Assembly: GCA_023429275.1 (NCBI GenBank)
Contig: JAEYWB010000912.1
Span: forward strand, 1 to 10,113
From: Planctomycetota bacterium
GTDB taxonomy: Bacteria; Planctomycetota; Planctomycetia; Planctomycetales; Planctomycetaceae
DNA length: 10,113 nt
Reading direction: 5' to 3'
Positions 1 to 9,231 of this stretch are shown piece by piece; the first letter of the stretch is position 1; each line of letters opens with the position of its first letter. Made by a program: the position numbers and the translations under genes. The notes beneath the pieces are model-generated. The model was given only the letters and a program-made list of their open reading frames with translations, did not search any database and was not told where the DNA came from.

Positions 1-279
1 ATACGGAAGAGTTCGAGTTTCCGCGAATGAAGAGAGACCCTGCGATCAGAATCTCGACTCTTTCGTCCGGAAGCAGCGGTAGCGTGGAGCCGCCCATCGC
101 GTGATTCAAGAGGACCTGCAGGCGATCTCCCGACCGGCCTCGTCGTCCGTGCGGGGAGGGCCGGAGGACAATCCCCCGGTCCCGTGGCAACGGTGATCGG
201 CTGGAGCATCAGCCGCATCCGACGGATCGCCCGATACCCCTCGACGGGAATCTCGCGAATCCCTTTCTCGGCCCATTGC
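1..279. other. Left-edge segment with no assignable gene
   Basis: No complete gene is visible here. On the minus strand, the frame holding codon 281-279 stays open from beyond the NPCBM gene stop to the window edge. Its part at about 290-175 reads like helical protein (AEKGIREIPVEGYRAIRRMR) with G or C in most third positions, but no ATG, GTG or TTG start precedes that stretch. Nearer the edge a different minus frame looks more protein-like (LPLLPDERVEILIAGSLFIRG, about 95-20). On the plus strand, a frame ending in TGA at 102-104 could be the tail of a gene entering from the left. The readings conflict, so this may be the end of a neighbouring gene, a decayed gene or spacer. There is no T-rich hairpin that would terminate the leftward transcript. 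Confidence 0.35.
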
Positions 280-1644
280 TCACTTCTCTCGAGAATCCGG
301 CGTGCCGCGGATGAGCCGGGGATCGATCCAGATCCCGCGGTTCCGAACGTCCCAGAACTCGCCGTAGTCGATGACCAGCTTGAGCGTCCTCGCGCTCTGC
401 AGGGGAACGGAGGGGATCGAGACATTCTCCGATGCGGGTCTGAGGAGCGGGCTTTCGTAGCCCCCTTTTCCGTCGACTTCGATCCGGAGAACGCAGCTTC
501 CCCGGTCCCCCGCCGCATCGGGGACGTTCGCTGCCGCACGGAATTCGGTCCACGTCGGATCGAGGTCGTACGTCCATTCCGTCCGTCCCGCGGCCTCGAG
601 CCCTCGCGGAACCGGATGACCGTGGAGGACAGGAGGGGACGGAAATGAATCAATTCCGGCCGAGCCCGGAGCAGACTCTGACGGAGCCACCGCAGCGGAA
701 TCTTCGGCTTCAGCCGCTCCAGCCACCTCCGGCAGGAACGGAACAGTCCGGCGGTCGGCCACGGGCTGTGAGAGGAGCGACGCGGCCGATTCGCTGTAGA
801 ACGCAATCCGACGAAGCGCGTCTTCGGGAATCGACAGGCGGGCGTCGCCGAGGGTGAGTTGCCAGTCGGTCTCACCCGCGCCGCGGCGAACCGAATCGAC
901 GGTCAGGTAGGACCCGTCGCGGAACTGAACGATGGCATGTCGAGCGGGGATCGGGCGAAGGGAGAGGAGCTCCGGGCTGAAGGCGATCCCCTTCACGTCC
1001 TCGCGGGCGATCTTCGTCTCGCCGGCCGCCGTGTTGAACGTAAGGCTCTCCTCCGACAGACCGAGGAACTCACCCCGGAGGCGGTCGGCATTCTGCAGAA
1101 GCGCGACGTCCGACGAGCCATCGGCCAATGGCAGGCGGGCCGACCACTCCGCCGCCCCGGTTCCCCTGGCCAGGCGGAGCAGTCCTCGCAACTGTTCCAA
1201 CGGGATGGCGAGCCGGGTTGTCGAACTCGCGGCGAGAGATGCGGAAAGCGACTCTTCCCCGGAAACCGCCGACACGACGCGCAGGCGGTCACCCGACGTC
1301 AGAGAGAGGAGATCGGTCCCTCGCGGCGGCCGGCCCGTCGACGGAGGGGCAAAGACCAGGGCAATGAGATCCTCCCGGCGGATCGAGCGTTCTCCGTCGC
1401 TCCCCTTTTCACCGGGAGCCGGTCGGACCTTGAGGACCGTGTCATCGAGCGAGACGATCCGCCGGAGCGGGACCGGAGTCCGGTCGACCGTGGATTCGAG
1501 GCGGAGCCCCTCTGCTCCGATGGCGGTCGGCCCCGGAGCCACGGCGATGATCGCGAGCGTGACTCCCCGCAGAAGGGCGATTCCCCACGCGCGGGCGGCG
1601 GTGACGGTCGCCCTGAGAGCGAAACGATGCTGACTCGGTCGCAA
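280..1644 (-). CDS. Secreted NPCBM/NEW2-domain protein with four internal beta repeats
   Basis: This is a predicted exported protein of 454 residues with unknown function. I chose the TTG start at 1644 because GAGGA lies 7 bases upstream and because it gives a well-formed signal peptide: basic residues at about 2-18, a hydrophobic core at about 21-36, and a likely signal peptidase I site after AIGA (residue 44). A GTG at 1674 is the alternative and would add ten residues inside uvrB. Residues about 60-283 contain four repeats of roughly 40-48 residues with the pattern 'L..gDrL.g...gl..esL.....g...I..e.l..I.F'. A Pro/Ala/Ser linker follows (about 285-340). Residues about 340-446 match the NPCBM/NEW2 fold, with YDLDPTWTEFRA, VLRIEVDGK, LKLVIDYG and a final GIWIDPRLI in place of the family's usual ADWxDArL ending. 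NPCBM modules are linked to carbohydrate binding, so a cell-envelope or glycan-binding role is inferred. The gene begins 4 bases after the uvrB stop and is probably coupled to it. Confidence 0.85.
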   Translation of the reverse strand: MRPSQHRFALRATVTAARAWGIALLRGVTLAIIAVAPGPTAIGAEGLRLESTVDRTPVPLRRIVSLDDTVLKVRPAPGEKGSDGERSIRREDLIALVFAPPSTGRPPRGTDLLSLTSGDRLRVVSAVSGEESLSASLAASSTTRLAIPLEQLRGLLRLARGTGAAEWSARLPLADGSSDVALLQNADRLRGEFLGLSEESLTFNTAAGETKIAREDVKGIAFSPELLSLRPIPARHAIVQFRDGSYLTVDSVRRGAGETDWQLTLGDARLSIPEDALRRIAFYSESAASLLSQPVADRRTVPFLPEVAGAAEAEDSAAVAPSESAPGSAGIDSFPSPPVLHGHPVPRGLEAAGRTEWTYDLDPTWTEFRAAANVPDAAGDRGSCVLRIEVDGKGGYESPLLRPASENVSIPSVPLQSARTLKLVIDYGEFWDVRNRGIWIDPRLIRGTPDSREK

Positions 1645-1648
1645 GGGC

Positions 1649-3763
<2,115 letters not shown>

Positions 3764-3799
3764 CGGATCGATCGAAAGGACGAAGATTCCTGAACCGTC

Positions 3800-3827
3800 A
3801 TTCTAACCTGTTCAGGTGTTCCGTCCA
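3800..3827 (-). promoter_or_regulatory. Candidate uvrB promoter with a dyad in its spacer
   Basis: On the minus strand TGGACG (3827-3822, 4 of 6 to TTGACA) and TAGAAT (3805-3800, 5 of 6 to TATAAT) are separated by 16 bases. This would start transcription about 30 bases before the uvrB ATG. The spacer side of the -10 is filled by ACCTG-AA-CAGGT (3817-3806), an inverted repeat with 5-base arms that could be an operator. The location is supported by the terminator just upstream, but the hexamers are found by eye only and the sigma preference of this organism is unknown. Confidence 0.4.
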
Positions 3828-3921
3828 TCGGCTGCGGGCAGCAAGTCCGACAGTGACGAATATCACCGGAGCGGTCACGGCCGTGCTCCGTGGCAAAGAT
3901 GGTTTCAAGACCGCAGTGAAA

Positions 3922-3952
3922 CAAAAAGCCCCCGGGCAAGAAGACCGGGGGC
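3922..3952 (-). terminator. Rho-independent terminator of the hsp70 gene
   Basis: Read on the minus strand, a perfect 8-bp stem GCCCCCGG / CCGGGGGC (3952-3945 and 3935-3928) with a 9-base loop is followed at once by TTTTTGTTT. It begins 36 bases after the hsp70 stop codon. This is a textbook intrinsic terminator. It ends the hsp70 transcript and isolates uvrB. The T-run lies only on the minus-strand side, so it acts on leftward transcription. Confidence 0.9.
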
Positions 3953-3988
3953 GAAGTGACACGGTGCTGACACAGCGACGCGTCGCGA

Positions 3989-5566
3989 CTATTCGACGAC
4001 GTATTCCGTCGCGAGGATCTCGAACGAATCGATGTTCTCGGTCGTCAGGCCGGAATCGCGGACGATCTCGATCTGGGCTTCCTTGTTGCCGGTCAGCTCC
4101 CGGGCGTGAGCGCTGATCCGCCCGTTCTTGTCGTACTCGTACGAAATCTCGACGGGAGAACCAGCCGGAAGGTTGGGGGGAAGGCCGGTGATCCGGAAGT
4201 CGCCGATGGTCGTGCAGGCATCCGGATCGCTCGCGTCCCCCTCGAGGACGCAGATGTGAACCCGCTGCTGGTTCGGAGCGTTCGTGACGAACCGGCTCGA
4301 GACCTTGTGCGGGACGGCGGTGTTCCGCGGGATCATGATGTGGTTGATCTTCCGGCTCCGGTCCGACGGATCGGTGATCTTGATCCCCAGCGAGTGCGAG
4401 TTGACGTCGACGGCGTTGACCGAACGCAGCCGGTCGAGGACCGCCTTCCCCATCTTGGACTCGGCCCCGCTGATCCGCGCCTCGAGGATCGCAGCGTGGA
4501 TGCACGCCCCCTGGGCAACAGCCTCCTCGGGAGTGACATCGCGGGAGGGCTTGCGGCCGGTGAGCTCGACCAGCATCTTTTCGACGGCCGGCATGTAGGT
4601 CGAACCGCCGACCAGGACGATCTCGTCGAGCTGGCCGCGGCTGACACCGGCCTGCTGCATGACCAGCTCGGTGGTGTCCCGAGTCCGCTGGAGCAGGTCG
4701 GCGGTGAGCTTCTCGAACTCGTTCCGGGTCAGGTTGAGCGTGATGCTCTTTCCCTGGTAGTAGTGGTTGACCTGGACGGTCGTCTTCTCGCTCAGGTTCC
4801 GCTTCGCCTGTTCGCACTCCTGGGTCATCGACATCATCGACTCGGGATCTTCCCGCGGGTCGAGACCGTGCTTGCGGTGGAACTGCTCGGCGATGTGGTC
4901 GACGACGCGGCGGCTCCAGTCGAGCCCTCCGAGCATGACGTCGCCGTCGGTCGCGAGGACGCGGAACTGCGTCGGCGTGTAGCGGACAACCGTGACGTCG
5001 AACGTCCCCCCGCCGAGGTCATAGACCATGATGGTCTTTTCCTTGGAGGCGAGGTCGCGGCGGCCGAGCTCGCCCTTCTGCCAGGCATAGGCGAGCGTGG
5101 CGGCGGTCGGCTCGTTGATGATGTCGATGACGTTGAAGCCGGCGATCTTCCCGGCATCCTGCGTCGCCTTCCGGCGGACGTCGTTGAAGTAGTACGGGAC
5201 GGTGACGACCGCGTTGACGACCGGGCCGATCTTGGCCTCGGCATCCTGCTTGAGCTTCTTGAGGATCAGCGCCGAGATGAACTCCGGCGTCAGCTTCTTC
5301 CCCTGGTAGACAACGAAGAAATCCTTGTTGCCCATCTGCCGCTTGATGGCTTCGACGATGTTCTTCGGGTTCTCGATCGACATCCGCTCGGGCGACGGAC
5401 CGACGATGACCTTGCCATCGTCGCCGAGGAGAACGACCGAAGGAGTGATCGTCTTGCCGTCCGTGTTCGGGAGGGCGACCGGGTTCCCCGCGTTGTCGAG
5501 CTGAGCGATCGTGGAGTAGGTCGTTCCGAGGTCAACGCCGACAGTCTGTCCCGGCAGAATCTTCAT
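3989..5566 (-). CDS. Hsp70-family chaperone lacking the C-terminal lid
   Basis: This is an ATP-dependent cytoplasmic chaperone of the DnaK family, 525 residues long against about 640 for typical DnaK. The nucleotide-binding domain is complete: phosphate-1 motif VGVDLGTTYST (9-19), NAVVTVPYYFND (118-129), IINEPTAATLAYA (149-161), phosphate-2 YDLGGGTFDVTVV (182-194) and the adenosine motif EIVLVGGSTYMPAVEKML (315-332). The linker is unusual, with NAVDVNSHSLGI (384-395) where DnaK has a hydrophobic DVLLLDVTPLSLGI-type linker. A substrate-binding beta domain follows (about 390-505), but the chain ends at EYVVE with almost none of the helical lid. I chose ATG at 5566 because MKILPGQTVGVDLGTT is the natural start. 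The frame stays open upstream to 5746, but that part has no family resemblance. No clear Shine-Dalgarno is visible. No dnaJ or grpE is adjacent, so this is probably an accessory paralogue rather than the main DnaK. I therefore give no symbol. Confidence 0.94.
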   Translation of the reverse strand: MKILPGQTVGVDLGTTYSTIAQLDNAGNPVALPNTDGKTITPSVVLLGDDGKVIVGPSPERMSIENPKNIVEAIKRQMGNKDFFVVYQGKKLTPEFISALILKKLKQDAEAKIGPVVNAVVTVPYYFNDVRRKATQDAGKIAGFNVIDIINEPTAATLAYAWQKGELGRRDLASKEKTIMVYDLGGGTFDVTVVRYTPTQFRVLATDGDVMLGGLDWSRRVVDHIAEQFHRKHGLDPREDPESMMSMTQECEQAKRNLSEKTTVQVNHYYQGKSITLNLTRNEFEKLTADLLQRTRDTTELVMQQAGVSRGQLDEIVLVGGSTYMPAVEKMLVELTGRKPSRDVTPEEAVAQGACIHAAILEARISGAESKMGKAVLDRLRSVNAVDVNSHSLGIKITDPSDRSRKINHIMIPRNTAVPHKVSSRFVTNAPNQQRVHICVLEGDASDPDACTTIGDFRITGLPPNLPAGSPVEISYEYDKNGRISAHARELTGNKEAQIEIVRDSGLTTENIDSFEILATEYVVE

Positions 5567-5623
5567 ACAAACACGTCTCGAAGGTGTGCAGGCGGATGCG
5601 ACAGGAATAGACGAAAAGCGGGT

Positions 5624-5638
5624 GGAGAGCCGCTCTCC
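5624..5638. repeat. Inverted repeat in the hsp70 leader
   Basis: GGAGAG-CCG-CTCTCC is a perfect 6-base inverted repeat with a 3-base spacer, about 60 bases before the hsp70 start codon and downstream of the candidate promoter. It could be an operator or a small leader hairpin. It has no T-run, so it is not a terminator. Confidence 0.35.
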
Positions 5639-5663
5639 CCGCTCTGGCTGATGTGGCGGGGCG

Positions 5664-5692
5664 ATTCTGACACGCGCCCAGACGGGAATCAA
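5664..5692 (-). promoter_or_regulatory. Candidate hsp70 promoter
   Basis: On the minus strand TTGATT (5692-5687) and CAGAAT (5669-5664) stand 17 bases apart, each matching the sigma-70-type consensus at 4 of 6 positions. Transcription from here would give a leader of about 90 bases before ATG 5566. I see no CIRCE (TTAGCACTC-N9-GAGTGCTAA) element, so HrcA-type heat-shock control is not supported. Weak evidence, by eye only. Confidence 0.3.
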
Positions 5693-5786
5693 GGACTGCC
5701 GGGCTATGTCGGCGACGTCGTACAGGCCCCAGTGCAGGGAATTCACATGAGAGGGCCATCGAATCCCCTCGACCGTTGCGGACGGC

Positions 5787-8700
5787 TCAATCCCCCTTTT
5801 CGATCGTCAGCGCCAGAGGCTGTTCGACCAGCATCCCCTGGCCGTTATACCCGAACTGCAAACGGACCTGGCAGGCGTGCGTTCCCACCAGGGCGTCCGG
5901 GTTGGCGACGACCTTCAACTTGACCTCATTCTGCCCTCCCGGGATGGCGCCGCCGGGAAACTGAACCCCCACGACGCCGGAAGGGGGCGGGACGAGCGAG
6001 ACGTTGACTCCCTCGTTGAATCCGAACAGTCGGGCGATCTGGATCGTCATCTCCTGCTCTCCCTTCTGCCGGCACGTGACCGTTGCGGGAGCCGTGACCG
6101 TGAGCGGAGCGGGATGGACCTTGAGAGTCACGTTCGTGGAGGGAATGAAGAAACTGACATTCTGCGGCTGCGATTGCTGAGTCCGCTGCTGAGCCTGCTG
6201 TTCGAGCTGCTGCTTCCGCTCCTGGGCCTGCCGAAGCCGAAGCTCCGCGGCCTGAAGAGCGGCATTGGCTTTGACCTTGGCCTCTTCGGCGGCCGCAAGC
6301 TTTACCGATTCTTCTTCGAGCTTCTTCGCAGCGGCAGCGGCTGTCTCCGTTGCCAGCCTGACCTTGGCCTGGGCCTCTGCCAGCGTCTTCTCCGCGTTCG
6401 CCACGGCCTGGGCAAGATTGGCGTCGGCGGTGTCCGCGGCGGCAGCCTGTCTGGCCTTCGCCAGTCCCTCTTCGGCGACCTTCACCGCGACGTTGGCCTC
6501 CTTGAGCTGCTCATCCGACAGGGTCTTGGCGTCTTGTGCCTGCTTATGGGCCTGCACGGCCAGCGTCGCGGCCTGCTCGGTGTCCCCCCTGGCGTCCTGG
6601 GCCGCCTTCGTGGCAGCCTGCTGATCGGTGAAGACTTTTTCGAACGCGGTCTTCCGGTCCTGAGCGAGCTTGGCCGCCTCGGGATTTCGCGTGTACGGGA
6701 CGTTCTGAACCTGCGCCGAGAAGGAGAGCGAATACGTGCCAGGAAGCATGTTGACCGGCAGGTTGTACTGAAGCTCCCCGTTGGCTGCGCCGCCGTCGAT
6801 GTTGAACTGCTGCTGGTTGAAGTTCGGAGGGATTGTGTCCCAGAAGCAGATGAGGCCCCCCTGGTTCCCCCGCCGTGTGACGGCGTACGGGATTTTGACC
6901 TGTCCCGCCCGCGAGATCTCGATCGGCTGGCCGTTGCCGAGACTCAGCGCGATCGGCGCCGGTTCCGGCGAGATGCAGACCGCCAGACTGCGTGTCAGTC
7001 TCGCGGCGTAGCTCGGCTCCTGCTGGCCGGCGCCGCGATTAGGCCGTGGAACGGTCAGCGTCGCCAGCCGGGCCGGACGGACGACATCAGTGCCGCCCGC
7101 TTTCGCCACTCCCCGGATGGCGATCATTCCCGTCGCGGGAGCCGCGCCATCGGCGCAGTCGAGAACGAGACTTGCCGCGCTGGCCGAGGGACCGATCGTC
7201 GCGCCGGGACAGGTGACGCCCGCCGGCAGCCCCTCGATCGTCAGGGCGATCTCGCCGTCGAAGCCGTCGATGCGGTGGGCAACGACTCGAATCGCCTCTC
7301 TTCCCCCCTTGCGAAGATGAATCTCTCCGGAGGTCTCGACCGGGATCGCGGCCAGCCGGAAGTCAGGCTGGGGAGGACGGACGATCAACCGGTAGACCGA
7401 TCGGGGATCCGCTTCGAGGGAGGCGAGGGCGCTCCGGACCAGGATCCGATAGGTGCCGTCGGCCGGGGCGACGAACAGGTAGGACGGGTCGTTCGAACGG
7501 GTGTCGAACTCCGGCCCCCCTTCCCGACGGTCGGAGTTCGTCTGGCTCGTCAGGTTCATGACCTCCCGGCCATCCTCGCCGACGGTCACGTTGAATATCT
7601 GGACCTGCCCGGCCGCGACGGATGCCGCCCAGGAGGGCTCCTTCTTCGCGCGATCCGTCTCCTGTCGCAGGTGAAGCGAAACGTCGGTCCGGGCCCCCTG
7701 GCGTTGCGAAACGACTTCAATCCAGAGATGGTCCCCCTTCTTCGCCTCGAACCGGAACCAGTCGTCGTCCTGTGCGGGCAGAAACTGCCCCGCCAGATCA
7801 CAGGGAATCGGGAGGCTCTGCGCTCGATCGGGTGTGGAATTCGGCTCGGCCTCGAGCGAGACCGGAGCCGCCGCGGGAGCGACGAACAGGCTGTTTGACA
7901 TCCCGGCCGGGCCGCGCAGTCGGTACTCGATGAGGTCGAGCCCGGACTGTTCCGGATCGATCCGCAGCCCGGCCGGCAGAACCGCCGGATCCGTCTGAAT
8001 GGGGATCGACACCTGCAGCTTTTCGAGGGGCTGTCCGGCGATCGTCAGGCCGGCCGGTTGTCCACCCGGGAGATTCCGGCCGTAGAGGGTGAAGGTGCCG
8101 TTGCTTCCCGGAGCGGCGGCCGGAGGGAAGAGGAAGTCGAGATGCGTCAAGCGGCCGATCTGGAGCCGATAACCGTATTCTCCCCCACCTCCATAGAGCG
8201 AGTCGGCGATCCGGAGCGTGTAGGTCCCACCGGACGGTGAGACGAAGTCGATCAGGGGATCCCCCTGCTGGGCGTCGCGGCTTTCGGCGACCAGACGCCC
8301 CCTGTCATCGAAGAGGGCAAGGACTGCGTCCATCCGGGAATCGATCCGCCGTGCCCGGCAGTCGGCCAGGATCCGCTCCCCCGCCGCAACCTGAAACCGA
8401 AACCTGTCCTGGTCGCCACCGGAATCCATCCGTCCATTGAGGAGACAGGGGATCGTCACCACCTGCTCCCTGCCGGGATCGTTGTTCGGCTCCGCCTCCA
8501 GCACCTCGGGAAAATCGCCGATCTCGAACACTCGCGGGTTCGAGACTCCGTACTTGCCGACGATTCGTGCCTCCAGCATTCCGACGGGAACGTCCGCAGG
8601 GACGGTCACGATAAATGTGTTCGGAACGGGGACAGGCCCGGGATCAAACGGGCCGGGCTCCGCCATCTTCGGCCTGGCGATAATGCCGGGGGACGTGAAC

Positions 8701-8876
8701 TCGATTGTTGCGATGTCGTCGAGGTTCGCGCCGGAAGCTGTCACCTCGACGGTGGTTCCAGGGGCCGCACCGCTCGGGAAAAGGCCGTCGAGTCGGATCG
8801 CCGGAAGCTGCGCCAGGGACGCATTCGCCCAAGGAAAGAACAGCGACAGGATGGCCCCCGAAATTCGCGTCCTCAT
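5787..8876 (-). CDS. Large secreted PPC-domain protein with an Ala-rich coiled coil
   Basis: This is a predicted exported structural or binding protein of 1029 residues with unknown specific function. ATG at 8876 is preferred to the adjacent GTG at 8879 because GGAGA lies 5 bases before it. The signal peptide is MRTRISGAILSLFFPWANA with likely cleavage after SLA (residue 22). An Ig-like IPT/TIG-type segment follows (about 26-120: LDGLFPSGAAPGTTVEVTASG). Two PPC (bacterial pre-peptidase C-terminal) modules begin with EAEPNNDP (about 127-240) and EAEPNSTP (about 342-500). They contain the usual DQDRFRF / DDDWFRFEA and GTYTLRI / GTYRILV strands. More beta-sandwich sequence runs to about residue 725, then an Ala/Gln/Lys/Glu-rich coiled coil (about 732-904), then a final beta domain (about 905-1029). 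No catalytic motif or membrane anchor is visible. PPC modules are often found on exported proteins, and planctomycetes carry many such large proteins. A role in the envelope or extracellular matrix is inferred. It is followed after 220 bases by hsp70 in the same direction, with no clear terminator between. Confidence 0.92.
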   Translation of the reverse strand: MRTRISGAILSLFFPWANASLAQLPAIRLDGLFPSGAAPGTTVEVTASGANLDDIATIEFTSPGIIARPKMAEPGPFDPGPVPVPNTFIVTVPADVPVGMLEARIVGKYGVSNPRVFEIGDFPEVLEAEPNNDPGREQVVTIPCLLNGRMDSGGDQDRFRFQVAAGERILADCRARRIDSRMDAVLALFDDRGRLVAESRDAQQGDPLIDFVSPSGGTYTLRIADSLYGGGGEYGYRLQIGRLTHLDFLFPPAAAPGSNGTFTLYGRNLPGGQPAGLTIAGQPLEKLQVSIPIQTDPAVLPAGLRIDPEQSGLDLIEYRLRGPAGMSNSLFVAPAAAPVSLEAEPNSTPDRAQSLPIPCDLAGQFLPAQDDDWFRFEAKKGDHLWIEVVSQRQGARTDVSLHLRQETDRAKKEPSWAASVAAGQVQIFNVTVGEDGREVMNLTSQTNSDRREGGPEFDTRSNDPSYLFVAPADGTYRILVRSALASLEADPRSVYRLIVRPPQPDFRLAAIPVETSGEIHLRKGGREAIRVVAHRIDGFDGEIALTIEGLPAGVTCPGATIGPSASAASLVLDCADGAAPATGMIAIRGVAKAGGTDVVRPARLATLTVPRPNRGAGQQEPSYAARLTRSLAVCISPEPAPIALSLGNGQPIEISRAGQVKIPYAVTRRGNQGGLICFWDTIPPNFNQQQFNIDGGAANGELQYNLPVNMLPGTYSLSFSAQVQNVPYTRNPEAAKLAQDRKTAFEKVFTDQQAATKAAQDARGDTEQAATLAVQAHKQAQDAKTLSDEQLKEANVAVKVAEEGLAKARQAAAADTADANLAQAVANAEKTLAEAQAKVRLATETAAAAAKKLEEESVKLAAAEEAKVKANAALQAAELRLRQAQERKQQLEQQAQQRTQQSQPQNVSFFIPSTNVTLKVHPAPLTVTAPATVTCRQKGEQEMTIQIARLFGFNEGVNVSLVPPPSGVVGVQFPGGAIPGGQNEVKLKVVANPDALVGTHACQVRLQFGYNGQGMLVEQPLALTIEKGD

Positions 8877-8880
8877 CACT

Positions 8881-8885
8881 TCTCC
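8881..8885 (-). promoter_or_regulatory. Ribosome binding site of the PPC gene
   Basis: On the minus strand GGAGA stands 5 bases before ATG 8876 but only 2 before GTG 8879, which decides the start. A second GGAG copy lies 7 bases further upstream (CGGAGCTCGGAG). Confidence 0.65.
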
Positions 8886-9064
8886 GAGCTCCGAGAATGA
8901 ATCAACGCCCGTTCATGCAACAGTGTCGTAGGTCGAAATCGGTCCGGCAAGCTCTTCTCGAAGCGAACTTTGAAGGCGCGTGCCTCGGGCGAGTTGGCTG
9001 TACACGGCTGACGTGCCGAAATTGCACGGGATCGTGGCTGCGAAGGGGAGCGGCGAAATGATTT

Positions 9065-9115
9065 GATGCGACGCATTGACAGGTTCGTTTAGGTGGATAG
9101 TTTCAGTGTCGCATC
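9065..9115. repeat. Inverted repeat bracketing a promoter candidate
   Basis: GATGCGACGC (9065-9074) and GTGTCGCATC (9106-9115) are inverted copies matching at 9 of 10 positions, with the outer 8 bases perfect. Their centres are 41 bases apart, close to four helical turns. The left arm also overlaps a smaller dyad ATGCG-A-CGCAT (9066-9076). The arms enclose the TTGACA promoter candidate. It may be a pair of operator half-sites or a long-looped hairpin. Confidence 0.45.
9076..9103 (+). promoter_or_regulatory. Candidate promoter of the DUF1559 gene
   Basis: A perfect TTGACA (9076-9081) is followed after 16 bases by TAGTTT (9098-9103), which matches TATAAT at only 3 of 6 positions. Transcription would begin near 9110 and give a leader of about 125 bases. 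The -35 is strong and the -10 poor, so an activator or an alternative sigma factor is possible. Confidence 0.35.
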
Positions 9116-9225
9116 TCATAGAGCGAAAGGGCCGTTACGGCCTCCTTCTCCTCCAACGCTGTTCGGTCAATCACGTCTTCCAACGAGCCCTCGGCTGCCG
9201 GGGCCGATGCTCAGCCCTTCCCATC

Positions 9226-9231
9226 GGAGAG
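9226..9231 (+). promoter_or_regulatory. Ribosome binding site of the DUF1559 gene
   Basis: GGAGAG ends 4 bases before ATG at 9236 and supports that start, which also gives the expected short basic leader peptide before the prepilin motif. Confidence 0.6.

Larger units (their letters stand above)
3764..3988. other. hsp70-uvrB intergenic region
   Basis: This 225-base gap holds, in the direction of transcription, a perfect 12-base palindrome GCGACGCGTCGC (3975-3986) three bases after the hsp70 stop, the hsp70 terminator (3922-3952) and the candidate uvrB promoter (3800-3827). I see no small gene or RNA in it. The stretch at about 3830-3920 shows nothing recognisable. Confidence 0.6.

Noticed and set aside
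134-164. Inverted repeat CCGGCC / GGCCGG as a terminator after the NPCBM gene
   Set aside because: The loop is 19 bases, the arms are self-complementary GC-rich hexamers and no T-run follows on either strand.
5567-5746. 60-codon N-terminal extension of Hsp70
   Set aside because: The Hsp70 family starts within a few residues of the VGVDLGTT motif. The extension has no resemblance to the family and covers the presumed promoter and leader.
4106-5923. Plus-strand open frame of 605 codons opposite hsp70
   Set aside because: Mirror frame of the Hsp70 gene. It also crosses the hsp70 upstream gap and enters the end of the PPC gene, and has no family resemblance.
5877-7898. Plus-strand open frame of 673 codons opposite the PPC gene
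   Set aside because: Shadow of the PPC coding sequence with Arg/Gly/Leu-rich low-complexity product and no motif.
8876-9119. Short minus-strand open frames of 66 and 68 codons upstream of the PPC gene
   Set aside because: They overlap each other in different frames, have no ribosome binding site and show no protein-like features.
9130-9142. GGCCG-TTA-CGGCC hairpin as a riboswitch or attenuator
   Set aside because: The stem is only 5 bases (6 with a wobble pair), with no T-run, no leader peptide and no conserved riboswitch pattern.
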